Origin: Holtermannia corniformis
Lineage: Eukaryota > Basidiomycota > Tremellomycetes > Holtermanniales
DNA length: 60,185 nt
NCBI GenBank assembly: GCA_001599935.1
Contig: BCIJ01000013.1
Location: 59,723 to 119,907 of the forward strand
Direction: 5' to 3'
Position numbers and translations under genes: made by a program. Under the pieces are notes generated by a model. That model did no database searches and was not told where the DNA came from. It was given only the letters and a program-made list of their open reading frames with translations. Of this stretch, positions 27,296 through 38,219 are shown in pieces; position 1 is the first letter of the stretch, and every line of letters starts with the position of its first letter.

Positions 27296-28180
27296 CTCAT
27301 GTATGTGTGTACTCTGAGATCCAAGCTGGGTTGGTCGTGTGAGCGCCAGCAGTGCATCTGCCGCCGTGGTCTTGAAGCACCCCGAGTGTGCACCGTCCGA
27401 ACGCCCTCTGCTCGGTACAGTCGGTTGACTGCGACTCGCTGTTGACCGATGTAGGTAGCCTTGGTGTGCTGAACCGCAAGTGGGCAGCTTGCCAGACGAC
27501 GTCGCGGCGTCCAGCCAGACCGGAGCGACTGGCTAGCAGCAGTCGAGACAGTCCCGCCGTCTTTCTCTGGATGATGCGAGCATCAGGCAAGCAGGCTGTC
27601 CTGCTGCCATTCGGCTCGCATCCTTGGACTAGACTGTGCAAGCGACAACGCGAGTGACATCTCAATCGATCGAAGGAAGGACGGTCAGTTTCCGCGCCCG
27701 CAACCCTCCTTTGCGCATCGTGCGGGCTTGTCATGCGGTAGCCCACTGTATCCGATGCATCGCATGCACCTTTGGTGGTCTAGGAAGCAGTGAAGCGTAC
27801 TCAAGGATCGACGAGGCGCATCCGTCCGATCCTGACAATCCGTGTGGCACAAAGGCGGAAATCTCTAGTGTTCCTACAAGCCTCGCCTGGATACGATCTC
27901 CCGCCTGTCGTTTGTGCCAGTGCGAGCCGAGCCGACACACAGAGGCCTCTGACAGAAGCCGCTCGGTGGCACAGGCTGCGCCCGAACAAGTATCCAACGT
28001 GCGCCGTGCGGCAGCATTGATCCGACTGCTTCATCTTTCGCACGATCTCGGGTGTCACTCACGGCGCGTCCCCGAGCGCATCGGAGAGCAGCCCACCCAT
28101 GGGCGGAGCAAAGTGCCACGGTGAATGTGCGCGGTTGGAATGAAGATGTCGGTTAACAATGTCGACGACTATCAACGACC
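27296..28180. other. Intergenic stretch between two divergent DUF2235 relatives
   Basis: About 885 bp between the pseudogene start and the intact-looking paralogue on the plus strand. Open frames up to about 160 codons occur on both strands, but they overlap one another and show no recognisable motif or splice pattern. Promoters for both neighbours are expected here. Confidence 0.45.
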
Positions 28181-29971
28181 ATGCACATCAAATCTCGCCA
28201 CTGGTCAGCCGCCATCTGGCCGTACGAGCCCGTCAAGTCTTCCGGTGGTTCCGAACCTGATGTGAGTCGACTGTCGAGTCAACCGGTTGCGAGCCTGACG
28301 TAGGCTCAGGTCCAGGCGCCGCTGTTCCCACCCGACGGATGCGACTTGTTCCCAACGCGCAACCTTGCCTTCGGCTTTACCGAATTTGGCTTGTTTGACG
28401 ATGCTGTCGCCTTGACAATGGTGGCATTGGTCGACCGCGGCGCACATCAGGTCGGAATTCCCCTATTCAACCGTGAGTCCGAGTGGTCCATAGGGAACCC
28501 ACGTTGACAAGGCAGACTCGATCAAAAGGTGAGACGACGGGTTCCAACGACAACACTGAAGCCACGAAGCATGCGGCAACTTCGTGATCTCGTCTCGCAC
28601 TCGTATGCGTTTGTGAGAGACGTGTATCGGTGGGTCCCATGATTGCAAAGTGGCGGTGCTAACGACTCTGCAGACCAGGTGACCGTTTGAGCATCTTTGG
28701 AGAAGGCGGTGGCGCCTATGCCGCTTGCGTTCTTACATCCATGCTCTCATTGGCGAGTGTGTCGTTTGGTTCCAGGTCGTTGCTCACAAGTCGGCAACTG
28801 GCTTAGGTCGGTCTCTTGTCTCCGCGAGACATGCCAGAGAGCGACCCACGCTATGTAGCCGGAGATCTGGGACAAGATGAAGATCGCGAGCTTGTGCTTC
28901 AGTCAGTTGCTAACCGTCTAGTTTGACCGCCGTTCACCTCTCAGGGCGTGGTCGCTCTACCGTCGACAATCGAGATCTGGCGCCCCGGCGTCACCTCGAG
29001 ACACTCAGCGCCTGCGCCAGTTTCAAGCGCAACACATGCGTCACGACTTTGCGCCCGTCCACTTGCTGGGTGTCTGGGACGTGCCTGACCTGGGCTATCA
29101 AGTGCCCTTGACGATTGATCGCGCGACCCACGTACGGCACGCCATGGCGCTGGATGAACATGGCCTCGGTACCGACTTACTGTAGGTCTTTCATCTTGCT
29201 GCCATGACTGACACACTGCTCAGGCATCTCGGCAGCCTCTCTGCAAGCCCCATGTACAAAGGCTGCTGGTTCATCGGCACGCGCCGCGACTTGTACGTAC
29301 GGAGATGGGTTCAATCTCACCTCTGATCGCTCCACAGGTACGCCAAGGAAATCAGACACGTCACGCCCGCCCTTGGCGACTTTGGATTCCGCTGGATGAT
29401 GCGCGAGAGCGTGAATCTCGGCCTACGCTTCCTCCCAGAGTACATCGGGACTGACATGCTGTTCGGCCGCCTTGCCGGCAAACCGATCCTCGTTCCACCA
29501 CCCCGTGCGATGGCGACTGAGTTTCATGTCCGTATGGGCGTCTTGCCACCCTACCCAGTTGACGTCACTGTCACGGTTGAGGCGATTCAAGACACGACGA
29601 CGACGATCCGCATGGCCGCTCAAGCCGACACTCTACCGAACACGGTGAATGAGATTTTGACGGCGATTGAAACCCGTCATCGCCAGCGACTCCCTTGGGT
29701 GGGGGCATTGAAACCTCGGAAGACTATCAGTCCTGTTCTCGCGGTCAAGAAGATCCTCCGGTACGTTGGGATGCGGCGACGAGAAGACTGCGCTGACGTG
29801 CTCAGGTCGGGATTAGACCACCCGCGCATGATCATGTTCAGTCAAGGCGATCTCGTCCACGAATCGGCTCGCATCGTCGGCAACACGCGCCCCTACCGTC
29901 TCGGTGTCGCGAACGACCTGGGTGCAACTCACGAGCAGCTTGCGCTCATCGACCATTACTGGGAGAAGTAA
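28181..29971 (+). CDS. Divergent DUF2235 (Tle1-like) family protein, probable pseudoenzyme
   Basis: Exons join from the ATG at 28181 (first intron 28262-28309) to the TAA at 29969. Segments align in order with DUF2235: RNLAFGFTEFGLFDDAVA (in place of the cFDGTGN strand), HSYAFVRDVYR, PGDRLSIFGEGGGAYAACVL, VGLLSPRDMPE, then after an intron VHLLGVWDVPD, HVRHAMALDEHG, MYKGCWFIGTRRDL and FGFRWMMRESVNLGL. The nucleophile elbow, normally GFSRG, is GEGGG, so the Ser is lost. The DGT and HSDVGGG acidic/His motifs are also gone. The fold is probably kept while hydrolysis is lost. One intron near 28760 may use a GC donor. DUF2235 proteins are homologous to bacterial Tle1 phospholipase effectors; a role here is unknown. 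Confidence 0.66.
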
Positions 29972-30080
29972 TGACCGCGTGGGCGACGCCTCGTCCTGTT
30001 GTCCGTTTGTGCACTTGTCAATAACGAGTCTAATGTATGATGCTCATGTCAGCGTGATTGTCTTCCAAGCGGTGCATGAT

Positions 30081-32092
30081 CTATCTGTGCGCCTTCTTCA
30101 TGCTATCCGGTAGTGGTAGCAGCTCGCCATTGTCTCCAACGACGCCCAGCGGGTCCATCTCGCGCACAACCGCTTGATTGGCTTCGTTCTCCCACATGAG
30201 GTTACGAACGGCAAACAGGGCGTGCTCGCGGAGATCTGCACATGTCAGCACGGCTTGCTTCGGATCGTCGCACAGCCGTGACTCACAAGGGTTCCTCTCA
30301 TCCGTCACACACAGTCCCAAGACGACCTCGACACCTCCGACCGCTCTCACCCGATCTCCAACGCTGCGGTCCTCGAACGCCAAGACGCCGAGGAGACGGA
30401 CGAGATCTCGTTTGAGATAGGGAAACTCGATGAGCGCAGGCTGGGACTCTGGGCTGGGTGCGCTGAGGCCGGGTTTGACCCTTGGGATAAAGAGATCGAG
30501 TTGGCGCAAGAGCGCTGTGGGGTGTCAGTGAGTGTTGCTAGGAGTGGAAGACGTCACGTTCATGTGATGCTGTAGTAAGCGTGAATGCCAGCGAGATGCG
30601 TCCAAGTCGCAGCCCACGCAGGCAAAGGACAGACTTGACACATAAAGTCGACGTACCAACGATACCTTCGACCATCCCTCCCGCCTTGATCTCCACCAAC
30701 AACCCCCTCGCGACCCCATCCACCTCTCCAGCGCGCAACGCTATCCCTGCCAAGCACTCTGTTACCAAGACCAAACCCTCGAAGACTTTTGGCAGTCTTG
30801 CGTCGTCGATCCCGCTCGCGGTGCTAGCGTGCGTGTAGTGTGCCAGATCGGAGAAGAGGGGGAGGAGGAAGGCGTTGGTTGATGAAGAGGGGAGGGAGAG
30901 GTGATGCGCGTCGAGGACTTTGAGAAGCGTCGTCTGGTGCGGGGTAAGGGCTTCGTCGGGGCTGCCGTTGGGTCTAAGCGTCAGCGCCAGGGCGAGGGTG
31001 GTTGTGAGGGATGACGGACCTGGCAAGCGCCGTGTACAGCTCCGCGTGCAACTCTGCCTCGATGATTTCTGTGAACAACATGGTCCTGTATCGGCTCAGC
31101 CTCCTTACGTCGTAATCGAACGTATAGCACTGACCCCGCTTCAAAGCACTTGGCAAACTCGTCAGCGTCAAGCCAGTCGTCCATCTTGCCCAGGATCCGT
31201 TTCAGCCATCCCAGTCCAACATTGGACGCTGTGATCGACTCGCTTCACCTTGTCAGCAACGAACAGCGTAGCGTGTTGAGTACTGACAGCCTGCTTGCGC
31301 TGCCTCGCACCGCATTATTGAGCAGTCGTAGCACCGCGAGGTTCGTCCCGGCGTCCAGCGAGTCCAACAGGCGGCTACGGAGTCAACTGATGCCACTATC
31401 ACTGCCAGAGGTCGAGTCTCTCACTCACATGATGATATCGTCTTCCCGGTTCCCGCTTAGGTAGATCGGGAGCGTGTACTGGAGGATGGTATCTTCGGTT
31501 GCAGAGACGGGAGAGATGAGGTTTGAGAGCAGCTGCGTCATGGCGCGATGTAGTGAATAGTCTGTGACTTGTTGTCAGCTTGATCCCTCAGGGCGGTAGA
31601 GGGACGTACAGGCCTCGTCTTCGATCCGGAAGAACGCGGTCAGGTGGTAGATGAGCTTGCGGATGGCGGGTTCGGCCGGACTGCGGGATCAGTACCGCGA
31701 TCGAGTGAGCACAAGAAGTGTAGAGCTCACGCCAGCGCCTGTTGATGCTCTCCAATGCCGGCAATCAGGTTTCGTTGGACCCGTGCAAGTCCCAACGCCA
31801 GTGCGCATCGCTCGCTCTCGGACACTCCGGTCCGCCGTCCATCAAAAGAGTCGGCTAGACACTGCCATAGATCTCCCAGCAAGATCCAGGTGCTGCTCGT
31901 TTGCGTCGCATACTGTATCCTAACCACAAAAGTCAGCCCCGTCAAGAACGGACGCCGCACACACCGCTTATCGAGGTTTTGCACGAGCCACGCTGCATCG
32001 TTTTCTGCCGTTGCTGCGACCATTTGGCACGTTTCGACATCCTCTACGATCTTGAGGGCATTGTTGAGCTCCAGCAGCGGTGGTAGATGCAT
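30081..32092 (-). CDS. ATXN10: Ataxin-10 homologue (Ctr86-like)
   Basis: Armadillo-like helical protein. The likely start is the ATG at 32092 (MHLPPLLELNNALKIVEDVE). Several helical exons follow, including AWLVQNLDKRC, STWILLGDLWQCLADSF and LVLVTECLAGIALRAGEVDG. The signature ataxin-10 C-terminal domain lies at 30081-30509: RDLVRLLGVLAFEDRSVGD, VRAVGGVEVVLGLCVTDERN, LREHALFAVRNLMWENEANQ, and VVREMDPLGVVGDNGELLPL before the end. The motif DERNP-lREHALfavRNL is highly specific. In animals ataxin-10 influences cytokinesis and neuritogenesis; yeast Ctr86 is essential and poorly understood. It converges with the DUF2235-like gene, leaving 109 bp between stops. Confidence 0.85.
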
Positions 32093-32830
32093 GATGATAG
32101 TATAAAGTGCGAGCTGAAAGTGCTGACAAGTTGGAAACTCGATTACGTTTAGCAGGCACGTGATGCCCCGCGCAGGAAAGGCTCTCAAGCAACTCGGGGC
32201 GGCCGAGTCAGAACGTAGGTAAAGAAACGAGAGAGAAGGCGAGGACGGCGGTTTACGCTCGAGCCGACAATGTGGACGGTGAATCGGATGACTAGGTCGA
32301 TTTTGTGAGTCACCAACGAAAAGACGGTCGCGGCTAGCAAGCAGCTAGCATGTTGCTAACGGTGCCTCCCAACCTGTGAGCGGTCTATTCGATTGGCTTT
32401 GTTCAAGCACGAATGCATACGACATAGCAAGCACCGACACCAATGGGTTGCCCCAGTGTCCTGTAACGAGACTGCTCAAGCTGCCGGGCTCATCTCGATG
32501 TCACCCTGTCACGCCTGCGGCGTTGCCAGGTGCCGAGCTGACCGCCTCGCGCGCTCGAAGGTGCCACTGGTGCTATCGCACCACTGTCTGTGCGCTGCGG
32601 CGGTGCGGCCGCGCCTGCGCGCGCCCTTCTTTCTCTCGGCCTCTTGTTGTATCTACATCGCTAGAATATCTTAGTGTTCTACCTATTCTCTCTCGTCAAT
32701 CCTCCAGAGCCTTCGTAGTGCGGAACCCCGCCTCCCGCATCGCGGGATCTCGAGTCCCGCTTTCCGAGGTGGATCGCTGGGTCGATCCCGCCTCGCCCCC
32801 TCGGGCCATCGTCCTCTCTAGACGAGGCTC
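32093..32830. other. Intergenic stretch upstream of the ataxin-10 gene
   Basis: About 740 bp between the ataxin-10 start and the stop of the unknown-family gene. A plus-strand frame at 32376-32873 is open for 165 codons, but its composition (Arg/Ser/Pro-rich, no motif) suggests chance. The ataxin-10 promoter must lie in the first few hundred bases. Confidence 0.45.
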
Positions 32831-34537
32831 TCACACACCCCCAGAGGGCGATGCAGGATCGAGGTGCGCGTGATAATAGGCGTAGCTGAGAGTGTGGAGC
32901 GCATACGTGACACCCTTGGCGGTGCACAGAGGGTCCCAGGACACTTTGCGAATGGGTGGGTTTGCCGCATGCGCACTGTTGGGGCCTGCCATTGATCAAC
33001 AACCATTCAGGTGCCCCAGACCCACCTTCGAGTACGGCGTCTAGCGCGCGATAGCATCTGGCTGCCTCTTCCGACCGGTTGACCATTTCGGTGGTCGCAT
33101 CGGGGGCATGGATGACGGCGAGCAAAGCCAACATGGTGTCAAGCGCGTCCATGTACTGATTGGTATCAGCTGCTTGGCAAAAGCAGGTCCTAGGCAACTC
33201 ACACGATCGACCTTGCCAACCTGCGGGCTCTCCTCGGTCCGCACGCGCTCTGTCCGGTCCTGTCGTGGAACAATGTCCTGAGACCTTTCGACCGAGGACA
33301 TGGCCACGTTTCCAGCGTCTCGCTCTTGTGTCACTGGAGAGGGAGTCTCGACGGCCAGGATGCTGTCGCGCTATCCCGAGTCAGGCAGCGCCAGTTAGAC
33401 TTCACTCACAATGTGCAGGATAGCAGACCTTGGCTCGCCCGTCAACAGTGCTCTCAAGTCTTGTTCGGGCTGTTCCACCTCGGCATAGTGCCGTTCGGCC
33501 GCGGCAATCTGAAGGCGTCATTGGATGGTTGCGTTAAGCAAGACTTGCCGTCTCGTCGTTGAGAGCCACGCCAAAGTGTCGGGAAACTAGAAATGCAATG
33601 GCCGGCACGACGGCCTCGCGGTCCATGTCCAGTGGGTCGGCGGTGATTGCCTTCATGAGTAAAGAGGTCGATAGCAGGTGCCGCAGGCCGGTTGCGCTGG
33701 TGACAAGCACACCGAGAGTTGTGGATGGGTCAATGCTCTTAAGCTTGGCCGTAGATTTACCGCCGAGTGCGACTAGGCCCGCAAGTAAGCTGCAGTAGCT
33801 CAATAGAGGGCTACGTACTGTAGCCTGCACACGCCACGACGAACTGCCGGAGCTCGCTGCGGACGCTTTCTCCATACGCCGAACGCTTTACCTCGGATAT
33901 TGACAGTTGACCTAGACGAATGAGAGAGATGTAGGCAGCCATAACAGATGCCATATCGATGATCTGAGATTGTCAGCACCCAGGTCGATCGTATGCCTAT
34001 ACCGACACGCCAGAGCATCGCCGCTCGTCGGTCGCGAGAGCGGGATTGAGAAGCCGTATTCGCCGAGGCTGACGTCGTGGAGCTTGCTTTAGAATCGACA
34101 TTAGTCCATGTGTTCAGCTCAATAGGGACGCACCAATAGGCCCTACATCTTGGATTCCAACGTAGACTAACGTGCCATTTCGAGGTTCGAAGACATGGCA
34201 GAACGAAGACGGCTCGGGTGGTCCACGCGGTGGCCTGACGCTGGGCATTGGCGGATTTGTCTCAAAATGCTGCTTTACCACGTTGACAAACGTCGTACGG
34301 AGCACTTTACACTGCGCAGGATCAGCACAACGCGGTGCACGGCCTCCAACGCACGGCCTCATTCGCGTCCCGAGCGTTCATGATGGGGTTCATCCCGCAC
34401 TCGTCAAAAGCGAGCCGCAACGTCTCGCTGCGCCAGTCCGGCCGGGTATCCAGGCAGCCCCGGATATCGTTGGCTATGGTGGGGTCGGGGCCTGCGTCCT
34501 GGATAGCTTGCCACCACGTCTCGGCGAGGGAGGCCAT
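32831..34537 (-). CDS. Unnamed helical protein family, member 1
   Basis: I do not recognise this family, but a paralogue lies at 49443-51040, which supports both as real genes. The start at 34537 gives MASLAETWWQAIQDAG, then DWRSETLRLAFDECG. Later exons have TFVNVVKQHFETNPP with PRNGTLVYVGIQD, LIRLGQLSISEVKRSAYG, REAVVPAIAFLVSRHFGVAL and MLALLAVIHAPDATTEM. The last conserved parts are AARCYRALDAVL and AKGVTYALHTLSYAYYHAHL, ending at 32831. Predicted all-helical, no signal peptide, no long membrane helix, no catalytic motif seen. Short introns of the local type separate the exons. It sits in the left accessory zone beside DUF2235 relatives and an OTU-like fragment. Confidence 0.55.
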
Positions 34538-34748
34538 GTTGGGCTGTCCGTGATCTGACCGTGTGCTGTTTCTGACCCGCTCTGAATGTTGTCACTGCCA
34601 GCAATCGATCTTGGCGTGCGCCCGGTCGTAGCAAGACTTTGTCGCTCAACACGAGACAGGAATCGTCAGACTATTTGTACGTCGCCGCAAGTGTCAAACC
34701 AGAAAGGGGTAGGCCCTACTTGGCTCGCCCTTGAAACTGGTCAAAGGC

Positions 34749-35069
34749 ATGTCCTCCCACATCGCTAGCGCGCACCGACGACGCTCTGGCCATGGCTGCC
34801 GTCGCCTACACCACGCCATAGCCTATCATATCTACGGCGACGCCGAAGCCTGGCTTCATGTCCGGAGCGACGTGCTTCGGGAACTCACTGTCAACTCGAG
34901 CCTCTACGCGAAACAGTTTGGATCAAGACAGCTCAACGCGCTCAGGAGCAGGTTGAACTGCTTCGATTCGTTGTGCGAGAGCTCGCATTGGTTGACGCTA
35001 CCGGACCTGGGCTGTGTCGCTGCCACATGCTACCAGCGCCCCGTCGTCGTCATCGACTCGGATGCATGA
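34749..35069 (+). CDS. OTU-like domain fragment
   Basis: A single open frame of 106 codons beginning MSSHIASAHRRRSGHG. It has the layout of the first part of an OTU cysteine-protease domain: GHGCRRLHHAIAYHIYGD (a Cys after a Gly-rich turn, followed by a helix), LHVRSDVLRELTVNSSLYAK (the helix usually reading xxLRxxvvxxlxxN), then HWLTLPDLGCVAATCYQRPV. The C-terminal catalytic His segment is absent, so this is probably a truncated remnant unless an intron hides the rest. OTU-like domains of this kind are common near transposons in basidiomycete and rust genomes. Confidence 0.45.
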   Translation: MSSHIASAHRRRSGHGCRRLHHAIAYHIYGDAEAWLHVRSDVLRELTVNSSLYAKQFGSRQLNALRSRLNCFDSLCESSHWLTLPDLGCVAATCYQRPVVVIDSDA

Positions 35070-35415
35070 CCTGCCCGCCGCTCTGCGTTCGCCCAGCCCC
35101 ATCGACAGATCCTCAAGTAGCTGTAGATAATTATGCATACGAGATGATAACGATCATACGAGATGATACCCGGCAATGTCGTGCCCAAGACCCTCTATTT
35201 GTAGTAGGCACGTACATTTGACGGGCCTAGGTAACATAGTGCTGCGCTTTGTTGGCAGCACTACCGTCATGTCAGTCCACGAAACCACTGGAGCAGAGAT
35301 TCATTGTTGTACAATAATAGCTATGCAAAACAGACACCGCAACCACCATGCAATGTGACAAAGGGGGAACCGTGCGCGTCAGCGGCTGCGCTGACGCCAT
35401 TCCGCAGAACGTGTT
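35070..35415. other. Short intergenic stretch downstream of HSP70
   Basis: About 350 bp, relatively AT-rich compared with the rest of the window (for example around 35120-35160). It should contain the HSP70 3' end. No coding signal. Confidence 0.5.
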
Positions 35416-37741
35416 CAGTCCTTCTTTTCCGTCTTGTCGGCGCTCTCCTCAGCGGCTGGTTCCTCGGTCTTGCCCTCGGCGGCCCGCTTCTCGTAGACCT
35501 GGCTCAATGTCAGCTTGTGAAAACGACATGGGCGCAGCAGAGAATCACCTTCTTGAAAAGACCAAGGGAAGCCTGTTGAGCAGCGTCGAGCTTGACTCGG
35601 ATGTCCTCAGCGGTCACGTCGGCGTCGCCGGCAGCACCCTTGGCAGCGATTTCGCGCAGCTCTCCAAGAAGCTTCTTCACGTTGTCGCGCTCGGTGGCAT
35701 CAAGTTGAGACTCAAACTCGGACATTGCTGAAAGACTTGTCAACATCTCGAAAGCAAGTCTTCCCGAGTTACGTACATTTTTCAGTGTCAGCCACGACCG
35801 ACTCGGCCTTGTTGGCTTGCTCAATAGTCTCGCGACGTGCCCGGTCAGCCACGGCGTTGCGCTCAGACTCTCTGGAAGAAAGTGAGTCACGCAAAGTCGA
35901 AAAAGAGCCCGGGCAGCACGTACTCAATCATAGCCTCAATCTCCTGCGACGAAAGGCCCGACGACGACGCGATAGTCAAGCTCGTCTCCTTGTTGGAAGC
36001 CTTGTCAATGGCCGAGACGTTGACGATACCATCGGCTATCGGGCACATCAGCACTGTCACGATACCACCCTTCACGACGTACCATCAATGTCAAACGTAA
36101 TCTGGATCTGGGGAACACCCTTGGGCGCTGGCGGGAGACCGGTGAGGTTAAAGTCGCCCAAGAGCTTGTTGTCGCGGACGAGCTCGCGTTCACCCTGGTA
36201 GACCTTGACCTGGATGGCCGATTGACCGTCGGCGGCGGTTGAAAACGTTTGCGACTTTTTGGTCGGGATGGTCGTGTTGCGGTTGATGAGACGGGTGAAG
36301 ACGCCGCCAAGGGTCTCGATACCGAGTGAGAGCTGCGAGCGTTAGCGAGCGTAGTGTGCGTTATGAAAGACGTACAGGAGTAACATCAAGCAGGAGGATG
36401 TCGGTCACGTTGCCGGCCAAGACACCGGCCTGGATGGCGGCACCGATAGCAACAGCCTCGTCGGGGTTGACACCCTTGCTGGGCTCACGGCCGAACAGAC
36501 CCTTGACGGTCTCGACGACCTTTGGCATGCGGCTCATGCCGCCAACGAGGATGACGTCGTTGATCTCGTTGGGCTTGACGTTGGCGTCCTTGAGCGCCTT
36601 TTTGCAAGGCTCAATGGTGCGGTCGACGAGCGACTTGACCAGGCCCTCGAACTTGGCACGCGAGAGCGTCGTGTTGATGTGCTTGGGCCCGTCGGCGGTC
36701 GCGGTAATGTACGGGAGCGAAATGTCGGTCTGGGCCGTCGACGAGAGCTCAATCTTGGCGCGCTCGGCGGCCTCGCGGATCCGCTGGATGGCCATGCGGT
36801 CCTTGGAGACGTCGACGCCCGTCTCCTTTTTAAACTCTGCCAGCAAGTGGTTGACGAGGACAATGTCAAAGTCCTCGCCGCCGAGGTGGGTGTCACCATT
36901 GGTCGACTTGACCTCGAACACGCCCTTTTGCATCTCGAGCACCGAGACATCAAACGTGCCGCCGCCGAGATCGTAGACGGCAATGACCGACGAGTCGGTC
37001 TTGTCGAGACCGTATGCGAGCGCGGCGGCCGTAGGCTCGTTGATGACACGCAAAACGTCGAGACCGGCAACGGTTCCGGCGTCCTTGGTCGCCTGACGCT
37101 GCGAGTCGTTAAAGTAGGCCGGGACGGTGATGACGGCGTGCTTGACGGGCTTGCCGAGGTAAGCCGAGGCATTGTCCTTGAGCTTGCCAACGACAAAAGC
37201 GCCAATCTGGCTCGGCGAGTACTTTTGTCCCCGAGCCTCGACCCACGCATCGCCGTTGGTGTGGGCGACAATCTTGAACGGAACGTTGGTGATATCGTTT
37301 TGAACCTCGGCGTCCTTGAACTTGCGGCCGATCAAACGCTTGGTCGCGAACAGGGTGTTTTCCGGGTTGATGGTCGATTGACGCTTGGCCGGTTGACCGA
37401 CCAGACGCTCACCGTCCTTGGTGAACGCAACGACGGATGGGGTCGTGCGCGCACCCTCGGCCGACTCGATGACCTTGCCGACACCCGACTCGTAGATGGC
37501 CGAGCACGAGTTGGTTGTTCCGAGATCGATACTGCGATCGTCAGCTCCGTCCCAAGCTCGTTGCTCGCACCCACCCGATGACAGGGCCCGAGACCTTGGA
37601 GTTCATCGACCGCGCAAGCGATGGCGATGCCCGCTGTGAAAAAGTCAGCTCGCGTTCTCGATCGAGCGGGCCAGACTGACGGCGACGTTGCGGAGCGGGC
37701 TGGAGCGCGAGGCGCGCATGGAGCGAGCGACGGAGAACATT
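35416..37741 (-). CDS. SSC1: Mitochondrial Hsp70 chaperone (Ssc1-type)
   Basis: ATP-driven matrix chaperone and import motor. The start at 37741 gives [20 protein letters not shown], an Arg/Ser-rich presequence without acidic residues. After an intron the second exon continues [20 protein letters not shown], which joins the third exon as [10 protein letters not shown]. The ATPase domain shows [59 protein letters not shown] and [29 protein letters not shown] precedes the linker DILLLDVTP. The substrate-binding domain spans the remaining exons and the lid ends DKTEKKD. The presequence and bacterial-type [10 protein letters not shown] surface separate it from cytosolic and ER Hsp70s; estimated 670 residues. 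Confidence 0.95.
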
Positions 37742-38219
37742 GTGGGATGGTGGTGGTGGTAGCAAGGTGGATGCCCGGTTGAACAGTGACCAACTTTTGA
37801 GAGCGAGTGGCGGAAAAAGTGTGGAAGCTGGTGGAAAGCCCGAAACGGTTTTTTTTATATACGGACACGGCCAAGCGCGATGACGGGTCTATAGGGTGTA
37901 ATCGGCACCGGTTGGGTGGCAATGCGTACATGGAGCGCAGGCGAGGTATGGGCAGCGACTGGGAGAAGAAAAGCGGCGAGGAGAGCATAGCCAAGTGCGG
38001 TGCCACGGTGAAAAAGTGGGAAACGCCAGTCGAGATTGGAATCCGATCTTTTGCTGTTCAGTCGCCACCGCCATCAGTCGCACACGACTTGATCCTGCCT
38101 CTCGCGCTCATAGACATCCCAAGCTTCACTGACATCAGGTGCACATTGCTGACTGCCGCCGAGCCAGACCCACTGACGAACCGCCGTGATCGCAGCCGCA
38201 AGCTCGGCCTGCACAAACC
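37742..38219. other. Divergent promoter region between HSP70 and the gene at 38220
   Basis: A 478-bp gap shared by two divergent genes. It contains a strong minus-strand TATA motif near 37849-37861 and GAA triplets at 37813, 37824, 37834 and 37842 (spacings 11, 10 and 8). These are loosely reminiscent of gapped heat-shock elements. Confidence 0.5.
37849..37861 (-). promoter_or_regulatory. TATA box upstream of mitochondrial HSP70
   Basis: On the minus strand this reads TATATAAAAAAAA, about 108 bp before the HSP70 ATG at 37741. It is the clearest TATA motif in the window and suits an inducible, highly expressed gene. Location and sequence are seen; promoter activity is inferred. Confidence 0.5.

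Noticed and set aside
27636..28124. 162-codon plus-strand frame between the DUF2235 pair
   Set aside because: Overlaps several equally long frames on both strands and shows no family resemblance.
32376..32873. 165-codon plus-strand open frame
   Set aside because: Low-information Arg/Ser/Pro-rich sequence overlapping the 3' end of a supported minus-strand gene; no motif and no splice logic.
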